DNA from: an uncultured Spirochaetaceae bacterium
GTDB taxonomy: Bacteria > Spirochaetota > Spirochaetia > Sphaerochaetales > Sphaerochaetaceae
Length of the DNA: 41,791 bases
NCBI GenBank assembly: GCA_944392985.1
Contig: CALXYL010000019.1
Location: 1-41,791 of the forward strand
Direction: 5' to 3'
Shown here: one piece after another, positions 1 through 7,035 of the stretch
Position numbering within the stretch: position 1 is the first letter of the stretch
Layout: each line of letters starts with the position of its first letter
Program-made: the position numbers and the translations under genes
The notes under the pieces: generated by a model
What the model saw: only the letters and a program-made list of their open reading frames with translations
Database searches by the model: none
Told to the model about the DNA's origin: nothing

Positions 1-156
1 GCAGGGTTCGAACCTTATGACCATACGGTGAAGGGCATAACGGCTATGACCGCGATGCTCGGGAAGAAGAGATTCAACGAGCTGCTTGGAGCTCTCATAA
101 CCAAGCCAGCCGGGAAACCGACAATCGCTCCTGAGAGCGACCGGAGCCGGCGATAA
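1..156 (+). CDS. DUF2800 phage protein, C-terminal fragment
   Basis: This is the last 51 codons of a gene whose start lies left of the window; the frame opens at base 1 and stops with TAA at 154-156. The end of the product, FNELLGALITKPAGKPTIAP followed by an ESD motif, matches the characteristic tail of the DUF2800 family. Those are Cas4/RecB-like PD-(D/E)XK nuclease relatives found in phages and integrative elements. The next gene belongs to DUF2815, the usual partner in phage replication modules, which supports the call. The nuclease core itself is outside the window, so activity cannot be judged. Confidence 0.75.
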   Translation, partial: AGFEPYDHTVKGITAMTAMLGKKRFNELLGALITKPAGKPTIAPESDRSRR

Positions 157-194
157 CGATAAACGACTTCAACGACTTATAAGGAGAAAAACGA

Positions 195-761
195 ATGTCG
201 AAGAACGCATCATCAATGAAAGTGGTCACAGGACCGGAGACAAGATTCTCATACTGCCATGTGTGGGAGCCGACCGCCATCAACGGCGGAACACCGAAGT
301 ACAGCATCTCGCTCATCATCCCGAAGAGCGACAAGGTGACAGTGGCGAAGATCAGGAAGGCTATCGAGGCCGCCTACAACGACGGAGCCGGGAAGCTCAG
401 GGGAAACGGGAAGACCGTGCCTCCTCTCTCGTCAATCAAGACACCGCTCCGCGATGGCGATATCGAGAGGCCGGATGATGAGGCGTATGCGAACGCATGG
501 TTCATCAACGCCAACAGCACCACGGCTCCCGGAATCGTCGACAAAGCATGCGAGCCTATCCTCGATAAGAGTCTTGTGTACTCAGGAGTCTACGGAAGAG
601 CCGCGATAACCTTCTATGCCTTCAACTCGAACGGCAACAGGGGAATCGCATGCGGGCTTCAGAACCTGCAGCTTATCCGCGCCGGAGAGCCACTCGGATC
701 CAAGTCCTCGCCGGAGGATGACTTCGGGGATATCGCGGACGACGAAGATTTCCTCGCGTAA
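195..761 (+). CDS. DUF2815 family phage ssDNA-binding-like protein
   Basis: The product is 188 residues with an acidic tail ending EDDFGDIADDEDFLA, typical of phage single-stranded-DNA-binding proteins. The body matches the DUF2815 family, for example PKYSISLIIPKSD near residues 34-46 and VYSGVYGRAAITFYAFN near residues 129-145. The start follows the ribosome-binding site AAGGAG at 180-185. In phages this family sits between the DUF2800 nuclease and a family A DNA polymerase and is thought to assist replication. Here no polymerase follows, and a strong terminator begins 30 bases after the stop, so this looks like a remnant of a phage replication module. The function is known only by family association. 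Confidence 0.75.
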   Translation: MSKNASSMKVVTGPETRFSYCHVWEPTAINGGTPKYSISLIIPKSDKVTVAKIRKAIEAAYNDGAGKLRGNGKTVPPLSSIKTPLRDGDIERPDDEAYANAWFINANSTTAPGIVDKACEPILDKSLVYSGVYGRAAITFYAFNSNGNRGIACGLQNLQLIRAGEPLGSKSSPEDDFGDIADDEDFLA

Positions 762-790
762 GCAGAGAAATCTGCGATGCACCTCCTTCT

Positions 791-827
791 GGTCACGAAG
801 TCATCAATGGCTTCGTGGCCTTTTTTC
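791..827 (+). terminator. Rho-independent terminator after the DUF2815 gene
   Basis: A 10-bp stem, GGTCACGAAG (791-800) with CTTCGTGGCC (811-820) including one G-T pair, is followed by six T residues at 821-826. It ends the phage-like transcript. Confidence 0.85.
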
Positions 828-846
828 TGTACAAGTAATAAGCGGT

Positions 847-855
847 TGGTATAAT
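847..855 (+). promoter_or_regulatory. Extended -10 promoter for the OB-fold protein gene
   Basis: TGGTATAAT at 847-855 is a consensus -10 (TATAAT, 850-855) with the extended TG element. No convincing -35 is seen at the usual distance. It lies between the terminator at 791-827 and the start at 874. Confidence 0.55.
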
Positions 856-873
856 TAGGAATAGGAGGTTTTT

Positions 874-1398
874 ATGCGTAAGTTCATATTTGCCCTGATT
901 ATACTATTTGCAACTGCAGGGATTTTCGCTGTTTCGACGGAAGATATACAGAATGCTGCAGCCACTCTCAATGTTCCTTATGATGTGCTTGCAGAACTTG
1001 TGGCAGAGTACAATGAAGGAACTCCAGCAGAGTCTGCATCTTCTAGCGTAGTGGATCTGAATACGCTGTATGATGATTTCATTGCAAATGGTGTGGTGGC
1101 CGATATGAAGTATAATGGGCAGAATATAACCATCCGTTTTCCAGTATCATCAATGCACGCGAACAGTATGTATGGTGAAGAGTATTCATGGGACGATTCG
1201 TATTTATATCGATATGAGATTGAAGGACCGAGGAGATTCATCGAGGGTACTAATATGATTCTGAATTTCTGGTGTTATCCTGATAATTCAGAGGCTGGAA
1301 AGTTGATGAATGTGAAATCGGGCGATTATCTTACTGTCCAAGGAACATGTTTCATAGAGGCTCCTATTATCAAATTGTTTGGAGCAAAAATCCTGTAA
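874..1398 (+). CDS. Secreted protein with tRNA_anti-like OB-fold domain
   Basis: The product has 174 residues. Residues 1-19 form a signal peptide with a short basic start, a hydrophobic core and a likely signal-peptidase I cut after IFA. Residues 20-48 look helical. From about residue 65 to the end the pattern resembles the tRNA_anti-like OB-fold found in small exported bacterial proteins: a variable region, then a GDYLTVQGTC-type strand and a closing LFGAKIL strand. The start is set by an AGGAGG site at 864-869. A second small membrane protein gene follows after 15 bases, so the two are probably cotranscribed. The function is unknown, and the fold assignment rests on pattern recognition only. 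Confidence 0.6.
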   Translation: MRKFIFALIILFATAGIFAVSTEDIQNAAATLNVPYDVLAELVAEYNEGTPAESASSSVVDLNTLYDDFIANGVVADMKYNGQNITIRFPVSSMHANSMYGEEYSWDDSYLYRYEIEGPRRFIEGTNMILNFWCYPDNSEAGKLMNVKSGDYLTVQGTCFIEAPIIKLFGAKIL

Positions 1399-1413
1399 AG
1401 CTGGAGGAGACCA

Positions 1414-1824
1414 ATGGAAGAAAACAATCAGCCGGGATTAGGATTTATAAAGTTTCTTTTGGTTGTCATTGCCATCGGCATTGGATACCTGTGCTTTGCC
1501 CAGTTTCAGGGAACCCAATCTTTTGATTCGACGCCGAAAATCTTGATTATCGATGTCCTCCGAGACACGGTAAGTGAAGACTCGTTGTCCGATTCAACGC
1601 AGGTGAGTAACGCTCTTGAAGATGGTGGAATGATCCAGATAAAGATTGACAATGACTGGCTTGAAGATACTTTTGGATACGGGTATGGATACTACGGAGC
1701 CGCAGATTCTGACGGATATCATTATACGCTTGGAGCGGTGATGAATTATGTCGCAAGCCAGGGATGGACTTTCGTTCAGGCCCCGTCATCTGGATTGAGT
1801 ACCACATATTATTTTGAGAAGTGA
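1414..1824 (+). CDS. Small single-pass membrane protein of unknown function
   Basis: The product has 136 residues. Residues 11-29 form one transmembrane helix (FIKFLLVVIAIGIGYLCFA), and the rest is predicted to be exported. The C-terminal part (YTLGAVMNYVASQGW, then a beta-like end) resembles the pattern of DUF4177-type proteins, in which a short helix carries N-x-hydrophobic-x-x-x-G-W. That resemblance is weak. A GGAGGAG site at 1402-1408 precedes the ATG. It shares a likely transcript with the OB-fold gene 15 bases upstream. I do not recognise a function. Confidence 0.5.
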   Translation: MEENNQPGLGFIKFLLVVIAIGIGYLCFAQFQGTQSFDSTPKILIIDVLRDTVSEDSLSDSTQVSNALEDGGMIQIKIDNDWLEDTFGYGYGYYGAADSDGYHYTLGAVMNYVASQGWTFVQAPSSGLSTTYYFEK

Positions 1825-1831
1825 TAGAGCA

Positions 1832-1857
1832 GAGGCCATGCAAGACAGCACGGCCTC
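1832..1857. terminator. Inverted repeat between convergent genes, weak terminator candidate
   Basis: GAGGCC (1832-1837) and GGCCTC (1852-1857) can pair around a 14-base loop. They sit between two converging genes, but neither side carries a T-run, so termination is only suggested by position. Confidence 0.3.
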
Positions 1858-1865
1858 AATAAGGA

Positions 1866-2405
1866 CTAGAGTCCAGGGACGAATTCCCCGTATCTCCTGA
1901 TCCACTCGTTGCGGCAGATTTCGATGAGCTTGTCATCAAATTTCCTGCGCGCTTTTTCCGTCACCCCATCCATCCTGGCGATTTCTGTGTTTGTCAGAAG
2001 GTCACCATAGTGACGGAAGAAATACTCACGGTATTTCTCCGGTACGACCTCATCAATGATGCTCCTGAGGCGTCTTTCATTTTCCGAATGACGTTCTTCC
2101 TTGAAGATGAGCGCTTCTGGAGCGAAACGTTCATCGGGAAAACTGTCCTCAGGAGCGTCTGCAAAGGCCTCGGGATTGCTGGCATATTCGGCCTTCATCC
2201 TTTCGAATGTGTAGTCCATATGCTCTTCATTACGTCTGTTCTGCAGTGCTATTGAACGCTCAGTGCCATGAAGCGTCTCAAATATCGCCTTCTCATGGGG
2301 TTCACAAAGTCTGAGTACAATAGGAGTTCCCATCGGCATTATGATTCTGTATGCCGGTGATCCGTTTACTGGTTCAATTTCTATGAATGAGTAGTCTTCT
2401 GCCAT
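1866..2405 (-). CDS. Sigma-70 region 4-like DNA-binding protein of mobile-element type
   Basis: The product has 179 residues. The C-terminal 80 residues contain a helix-turn-helix of sigma-70 region 4 type: a helix around VPEKYREYFFRHY, then LTNTEIARMDGVTEKARRKF as the likely DNA-binding unit. The N-terminal part is unlike sigma region 2, so a complete sigma factor is unlikely. Similar short sigma-like proteins are common in phages and conjugative elements and act as late-gene or element regulators. An AAAGGAG site precedes the ATG. The gene is convergent with the small membrane protein gene. It fits the idea that 1-2600 is a decayed element, but its target is unknown. Confidence 0.55.
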   Translation of the reverse strand: MAEDYSFIEIEPVNGSPAYRIIMPMGTPIVLRLCEPHEKAIFETLHGTERSIALQNRRNEEHMDYTFERMKAEYASNPEAFADAPEDSFPDERFAPEALIFKEERHSENERRLRSIIDEVVPEKYREYFFRHYGDLLTNTEIARMDGVTEKARRKFDDKLIEICRNEWIRRYGEFVPGL

Positions 2406-2406
2406 C

Positions 2407-2595
2407 TTACGGCTCCTTTCCGAAGCGGCAAGACGACAAAGAAAGACCCGTCATTGGTATGTGCGAAGCCTTCCGAAAGCGCCTTGTAAATGCTTCGGAT
2501 GTTCGTGCTCCGCACCCTGCAGACGGGTACTTTGCGTTGTGAGAAATGACGGATTCTGCATCCCGATGCGCATCGGGAATCCGCATGATGTCCAC
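2407..2595 (-). CDS. Doubtful small ORF upstream of the sigma-like gene
   Basis: A 62-codon frame starts with GTG at 2595 and ends one base before the sigma-like gene's ATG, an arrangement that would allow translational coupling. The product has low-complexity composition and matches nothing I know. A competing 44-codon frame (GTG at 2515, stop at 2381) crosses the sigma-like start and gives a more protein-like sequence containing SIYKALSEGFAHTNDGSFFV. At most one of these is real. The coding status is uncertain. Confidence 0.25.
   Translation of the reverse strand: MDIMRIPDAHRDAESVISHNAKYPSAGCGARTSEAFTRRFRKASHIPMTGLSLSSCRFGKEP
2551..2582. repeat. 18-bp perfect palindrome with nested outer arms
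   Basis: TCCCGATGCGCATCGGGA at 2561-2578 is an exact palindrome. GGATT (2551-2555) and AATCC (2578-2582) form an outer arm, sharing base 2578 with the inner arm. The site is upstream of the minus-strand sigma-like gene and could be an operator or a replication or recombination site of the element. Confidence 0.55.
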
Positions 2596-2887
2596 GCCTT
2601 TTATCGGGTTGCGTTATCCCGTGGTGGTAATCGTTATGGTCCTCTCATGTGGCTCTCCTCCATTGCCAAGCTAGCACATCAAGCTCCTTGAAAATCTCAG
2701 AAGGGCGTTGAATCAAGGTTCTTGACAATAGAAGTGTCTCTTATCTTTGTGTAATTGTCGTATATATAAAGAGATAAATATTGAGATAGATAGTACGCCT
2801 GTGGACTAAGACATGCTATGATTGGACGATAAAGGACGTTAAAAAGATATAATAGGACGCTTGATGGACGATTTAGGATGATTTATA
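2596..2887. other. AT-rich gap with phased GGACG repeats and a promoter before the restriction-modification island
   Basis: No coding frame is supported here. The right part holds GGACG or its variant GGATG starting at 2824, 2834, 2855, 2866 and 2876. The spacings of 10, 21, 11 and 10 bases place all copies on one face of the helix. A perfect -10 (TATAAT, 2848-2853) lies inside the array. A poor -35 candidate is TTGGAC at 2823-2828, with a 19-base spacer. The first gene of the island starts at 2888, giving a leader of roughly 28 bases. The layout suggests a promoter whose activity depends on a protein binding the repeats. Confidence 0.5.
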
Positions 2888-3604
2888 ATGCAAGATATGA
2901 GTCACTTATCTTTTTCCGAGTTTGCTAAACGGTTGCATGAGGTTATAGGGGAGGAACCTCCCGCTTCTTTTGTCAGGGAGCTTTTCTCAAGCTCCGTAAG
3001 TTTACCATCAACTAAAGAGAATCCGATGGTAACGCAGAGCGATGATTCCTTTCGGAAATATTTCACTGGGGGAAATGATATTTCCGCAATAGCTTCTAAG
3101 GTTATTGAATATATGGATGTTGAGGATGTTGAGGGTTTTCTTAATTCAAGAATCCAGGATGATCATGACAAGAAATGTAAACTTTGGGATTCTTTGTCTC
3201 CTTGGCTTGATACCGGCAACTTTAATTGCTGTATTGAAAGCACGGCACGGCTCTTTGTTGAAATTGTCAGGGTAGCTGCTTCCAAACAAGGTAAATGGAA
3301 AAGATCGAACGCTAAAGCAAAACAAGATTTTAGTGTGTATACGATTCCTTATGACGAGAATACATATGAGGTCTATAGGTGTCCAAATTGCGGAGAGACT
3401 CATTTTGATGTAGGGGCTGAATACTGTCCTGGCTGTGGACTCCCTCTGACGAATCATTGTAAAGGCGTTGTAGGGATTAGTGGTTCGCACTGGGATGATC
3501 CTCCGCATGTTTGCAAACCTGCTCAGAAATTCTGTCAGAAATGCGGGGCTCCAACAGTATATTATGAAGATTTCCATTTGATGGATAAGGCCCCTCGTAA
3601 ATAA
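2888..3604 (+). CDS. Zinc-ribbon protein heading the restriction-modification operon
   Basis: The product has 238 residues. The N-terminal 160 residues are mixed helical and match no family I recognise. The C-terminal part carries a zinc ribbon, CPNCG followed after about 14 residues by CPGCG. Further cysteines and a histidine (HVC, CQKCGAP) could form a second metal site. The gene is followed after 17 bases by the methyltransferase gene and lies just after the phased-repeat promoter. By position it may be a controller of expression, a DNA-binding partner of the nucleases or an unrelated cargo gene. No helix-turn-helix of the C-protein type is visible. Base composition is AT-richer than the flanking chromosome. 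Confidence 0.6.
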   Translation: MQDMSHLSFSEFAKRLHEVIGEEPPASFVRELFSSSVSLPSTKENPMVTQSDDSFRKYFTGGNDISAIASKVIEYMDVEDVEGFLNSRIQDDHDKKCKLWDSLSPWLDTGNFNCCIESTARLFVEIVRVAASKQGKWKRSNAKAKQDFSVYTIPYDENTYEVYRCPNCGETHFDVGAEYCPGCGLPLTNHCKGVVGISGSHWDDPPHVCKPAQKFCQKCGAPTVYYEDFHLMDKAPRK

Positions 3605-3621
3605 AGGGGAAAGGACTATAT

Positions 3622-4854
3622 ATGAGATTGTTGTCATTGTTTTCGGGTTGCGGTGGTATGGATTTAGGATTTGAAGGGAATTTTTCTTGCCTTTCTAAAT
3701 CAATAAACAAAGAACTGCATCCAAACTGGATAAAAAAAGGCGATAAAACCTGGTGTGAGCTTGTTCCCACGGGGTTTGAAACAGTTTTCGCAAACGATAT
3801 CAGGCCTGATGCAAAAGCTGCATGGGTATCCTTCTTTTCGCAGGCTCATCCAGATGCGAAGTCAATTTATCACTTGGAAAGCATTGTTGATTTGGTGAAA
3901 AGAGCGAAGGAAGGAGAAAGTGTTTTCCCTGATAATATCGACATTGTAACTGGAGGCTTTCCATGTCAGGATTTTTCCGTTGCGGGTAAACGTCTTGGGT
4001 TCAATTCCATGAAGAGCCACCTCGGAACAGCATTGAAGGCGGATGAACCAACCTCTGAAAGCAGAGGACAACTTTACATGTGGATGAGAGAGGTTGTAAC
4101 TATAACCGCTCCAAAGATTTTCATTGCCGAGAATGTTAAAGGCTTGACGAATCTTGCTGACGTGAAAGAAATCATTGAGCATGATTTTTCTTCCGCAGGG
4201 GATGGTGGCTATATCGTTGTACCCGCAAAAGTTCTTTACGCTCCGGATTATGGTGTGCCACAATCTAGGGAAAGGGTGATATTCTTTGGGTTTAAGAAAA
4301 GCGCATTAACCGAAGATGCGTTGTCAGCTCTTTCATCAGGAAACATACCGGCTGAGTTTGACCCATATCCGGTCCCTACTCATGGAAATGAACTTGTCCC
4401 TTATGTGACTTGTACTGATGCTTTTGTTGGCTTGAAAGAGCCCGATAAAACAAAGGATCCTTCTCAGATGAAATATTCAAGAGCGCAATTTCTGAATTCT
4501 CGCTCACAAGGTCAGGTTGAAATCAAACTGGATTCCGTCAGTCCAACTATCAGATCAGAGCATCATGGCAACATAGAATACAGGCGTCTATCCCGAGAAC
4601 ATGGAGGCTTGCATTTTGATGAATTAAAAAAGGGGTTGAAGGAGAGGCGGTTGACTGTAAGGGAATGCGCCAGACTTCAAACATTCCCGGATAATTATCA
4701 GTTCATACTTCCTAAAACAGAAACCCTTTGCAGTGTCTCTTCAAGCGATGCGTACAAAATAATAGGGAATGCTGTTCCATGTGTTTTGGCATATAACATT
4801 GCCATGAACATTAAAGAAAAGTGGAGATTGTATTTTGGGGAGGAATTCAAATGA
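3622..4854 (+). CDS. DNA (cytosine-5-)-methyltransferase
   Basis: The enzyme transfers a methyl group from S-adenosylmethionine to cytosine C5 in a specific site and protects host DNA from the neighbouring nucleases. All main motifs are visible in 410 residues. Motif I is LSLFSGCGGMDLGFEG at the N-terminus. Motif IV is GGFPCQDFS with the catalytic cysteine at about residue 115. Motif VI is ENVKGL near 170 and motif VIII is QSRERVIFFGF. Motif IX is RRLTVRECARLQTFP and motif X is IIGNAVP near the C-terminus. The variable target-recognition region (roughly 230-335) is ordinary in size, so the recognition site cannot be read. The stop overlaps the next gene's start in ATGA at 4851-4854. The associated Vsr gene supports an m5C specificity. 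Confidence 0.95.
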   Translation: MRLLSLFSGCGGMDLGFEGNFSCLSKSINKELHPNWIKKGDKTWCELVPTGFETVFANDIRPDAKAAWVSFFSQAHPDAKSIYHLESIVDLVKRAKEGESVFPDNIDIVTGGFPCQDFSVAGKRLGFNSMKSHLGTALKADEPTSESRGQLYMWMREVVTITAPKIFIAENVKGLTNLADVKEIIEHDFSSAGDGGYIVVPAKVLYAPDYGVPQSRERVIFFGFKKSALTEDALSALSSGNIPAEFDPYPVPTHGNELVPYVTCTDAFVGLKEPDKTKDPSQMKYSRAQFLNSRSQGQVEIKLDSVSPTIRSEHHGNIEYRRLSREHGGLHFDELKKGLKERRLTVRECARLQTFPDNYQFILPKTETLCSVSSSDAYKIIGNAVPCVLAYNIAMNIKEKWRLYFGEEFK

Positions 4855-5900
4855 TTATCTCTGAAAATTCGAAACCAGATCTTGTTGCTTTTAGAAATCT
4901 AGTGAACCGAATGGATAACATGTTGAACCAAGAGGCAAAAGCAAATCCTTCCTATTACCAAGGTCGAGCCGGAAAACCCTTGGAGAAAGATGTATATGAA
5001 ACGCTTTGTGAATGCTCAAAAGGTACAGAATTCCAAAACACGATACATCTGATATCCGGATTCAGTTTTCCTGATATTGTGGCGGCTCGATATTATGGCG
5101 TGGAAGTTAAGAGCACAAAAGAGAATCATTGGACTTCTACTGGGAGCAGCATACTGGAATCAACAAGAGATCCTAACGTTGAGAGGATTTTTCTTACGTT
5201 TGGAAAACTGGGAACTCCGGTTCAATTCAAATCAAGACCTTACGAGGAATGTATGGCGGAGATAGCCGTGACACATGCGCCACGGTACAGAATTGATATG
5301 ACATTGAAAAAAGGAGAGACAATATTTGATAAGATGGGGATTCCATACGATTCTCTTCGTAAACTTGATAATCCCGCAGAATTTGTTGCGGGGTATTATA
5401 AAAAGCACCTGAAAGAGGGACAGTCTTTGTGGTGGGCAGGAGGAGATTCTGCGACAGTCTCTCCCATCGTTAGATTGTGGTCATCTTTGGATACAGCTGA
5501 AACTGAATCTCTCAAAGTACAAGGTTATGTATTATTCCCGGAGATGTTTGGCAATTCTAGGACAAAGTATGAAAGATTCTCTCTATGGCTAGTGATTAAC
5601 AAGAGTGTCGTGAATAATAATGTTCGCGACAGTGTCTCTGCAGGAGGACAGGTTCTTATGCTGACCTCTGAAGGAATGTCTGTGAAAATGCCGGCTTCTT
5701 TTGGAAGAATAGAAAAATACAAAGAGGAGATAAAAACGATTCTTGATGCAACTCCCGCTTCAGTTTTGATGGAAAACTGGAAAACACAGAGCCTAAAAGC
5801 GGACCGTCTTGAACAATGGTGCTCATTGGTCGCTGTTGCAGCAAGTCCTGTTGTTGGATACCAAACAGCAGTCAGTGTATTAAAACAGATTTTCAAGTAG
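4851..5900 (+). CDS. PD-(D/E)XK restriction endonuclease, paralogue 1
   Basis: The product has 349 residues from the ATG at 4851, chosen because GGAGG precedes it and the ATGA overlap couples it to the methyltransferase. A PD-(D/E)XK core is visible: P74-D75, then E85-V86-K87, with a plausible upstream glutamate near residue 50. The middle contains VTHAPRYRIDM near residue 140, and the C-terminal half has LFPEMFGNSRTKYERFS and NVRDSVSAGG. Each of these recurs in the next gene, so the two proteins are homologous. The family is a type II restriction enzyme by context and motif. I cannot name the specific family or site. Confidence 0.8.
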   Translation: MIISENSKPDLVAFRNLVNRMDNMLNQEAKANPSYYQGRAGKPLEKDVYETLCECSKGTEFQNTIHLISGFSFPDIVAARYYGVEVKSTKENHWTSTGSSILESTRDPNVERIFLTFGKLGTPVQFKSRPYEECMAEIAVTHAPRYRIDMTLKKGETIFDKMGIPYDSLRKLDNPAEFVAGYYKKHLKEGQSLWWAGGDSATVSPIVRLWSSLDTAETESLKVQGYVLFPEMFGNSRTKYERFSLWLVINKSVVNNNVRDSVSAGGQVLMLTSEGMSVKMPASFGRIEKYKEEIKTILDATPASVLMENWKTQSLKADRLEQWCSLVAVAASPVVGYQTAVSVLKQIFK

Positions 5901-5955
5901 CTTCCTACTGGTGGATTGATATATTAGCTGTTACCATATCTAAAAGAGGCTAGAT

Positions 5956-7035
5956 ATGGATGTGGAAAAGAAAAGGGAATTTCTTGATTTCCTTAGCATT
6001 GTAAAATTGGAATTAGAGGAAAAGTTATTACCCAAAGCTCCTAGTGAATATAAGGAATATTGGCGATACGCAGAAAAGGAAACACTTGCTGTTATAAAAG
6101 AAAGAATTAAAAACACAAGTTTTAAAGATACCAGCGTTATTTTTCAGGGAGGGAGTAATAAACATTTTCCAGACATTCTTTTAGACAACTTGAAGATTGG
6201 GATAGAAATAAAATCCTCAAGCAAATGGACCGTACCAGGTGGAAGTGTTTTTGAATGGATAAAAGCTGGTGATCTTGAAGAGATATTCATCATTTTCTGT
6301 AGGCATGATTTAAGATGTAAGAAACCAGTTGAAGTTCGTGTTGGCGATTATAAAACGTTTATTTCAGATATAACAGTTACTCATAGTCCTCGTTTTTCAA
6401 TAGACATGAATTTGAAAAGCCGACCTAACGATAGAATTTTGAGGGATACTTTGGAAAACAGTTACTCAAATGAAACTGAGTATAGTAAGCAGGTCGCCAA
6501 ATATTTGAACTCAAAATTAAAACCTGGCGAAGTTTATTGGTGGTCCTTTAATAAAGAAGCAGAAAGTGGAAAATATATTCTCTTTTCAAAGATTAAAGCT
6601 GATAAAAACAGCAAATATGAAGCTCCTGAGACATATATTTCACAGGCGATTGTTTTATTTCCAGAATTGTTTTCTAATTCTTCCACAAAATATATAAGAG
6701 TTAGCAAATGGTTTGATTCTAAAAAGATTATTTGCCCTAATATTCGAGATTTATTCACTGCTGGAGGAAAGCTTGTCATCTCAGAGTCAGGAATAAAATT
6801 GCCTCATATTTTTGCTGTTGTGAAGGAGAATCAAGAAAAGATACGAGAGGCTTTTACTAATCTCACAACGGATGAATTAGTTGAGAACTGGGAGATTGAT
6901 GATTGTGTTCAAAAAAACATTATAGATACCGTCGAAGATAGATTCCGGTATTGGAAAAATCTTGTTGAACAGAGTATTGGTAAAAACTTGAATTCAGAAA
7001 TGATAAAAATAGTCGAATTGGTAAAGCCTGAGTAA
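5956..7035 (+). CDS. PD-(D/E)XK restriction endonuclease, paralogue 2
   Basis: The product has 359 residues and is a diverged homologue of the preceding protein. The core is P72-D73 followed by E84-I85-K86, so the catalytic residues are kept. The shared motifs appear in the same order and position: VTHSPRFSIDM near 140, LFPELFSNSSTKYIRVS, NIRDLFTAGG and a closing ENW. Nearly every gap between the two is a short insertion. The gene is markedly AT-richer than its partner, which argues against a recent duplication and suggests separate acquisition or long divergence. It starts 55 bases after the first nuclease and ends directly against the Vsr start codon. It may form a heterodimer with paralogue 1 or cut a different site. 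Confidence 0.75.
   Translation: MDVEKKREFLDFLSIVKLELEEKLLPKAPSEYKEYWRYAEKETLAVIKERIKNTSFKDTSVIFQGGSNKHFPDILLDNLKIGIEIKSSSKWTVPGGSVFEWIKAGDLEEIFIIFCRHDLRCKKPVEVRVGDYKTFISDITVTHSPRFSIDMNLKSRPNDRILRDTLENSYSNETEYSKQVAKYLNSKLKPGEVYWWSFNKEAESGKYILFSKIKADKNSKYEAPETYISQAIVLFPELFSNSSTKYIRVSKWFDSKKIICPNIRDLFTAGGKLVISESGIKLPHIFAVVKENQEKIREAFTNLTTDELVENWEIDDCVQKNIIDTVEDRFRYWKNLVEQSIGKNLNSEMIKIVELVKPE

Noticed and set aside
2824-2880. CRISPR-like array
   Set aside because: The repeat unit is only five bases with 10-11 base spacing and no spacers; it looks like a regulatory array.
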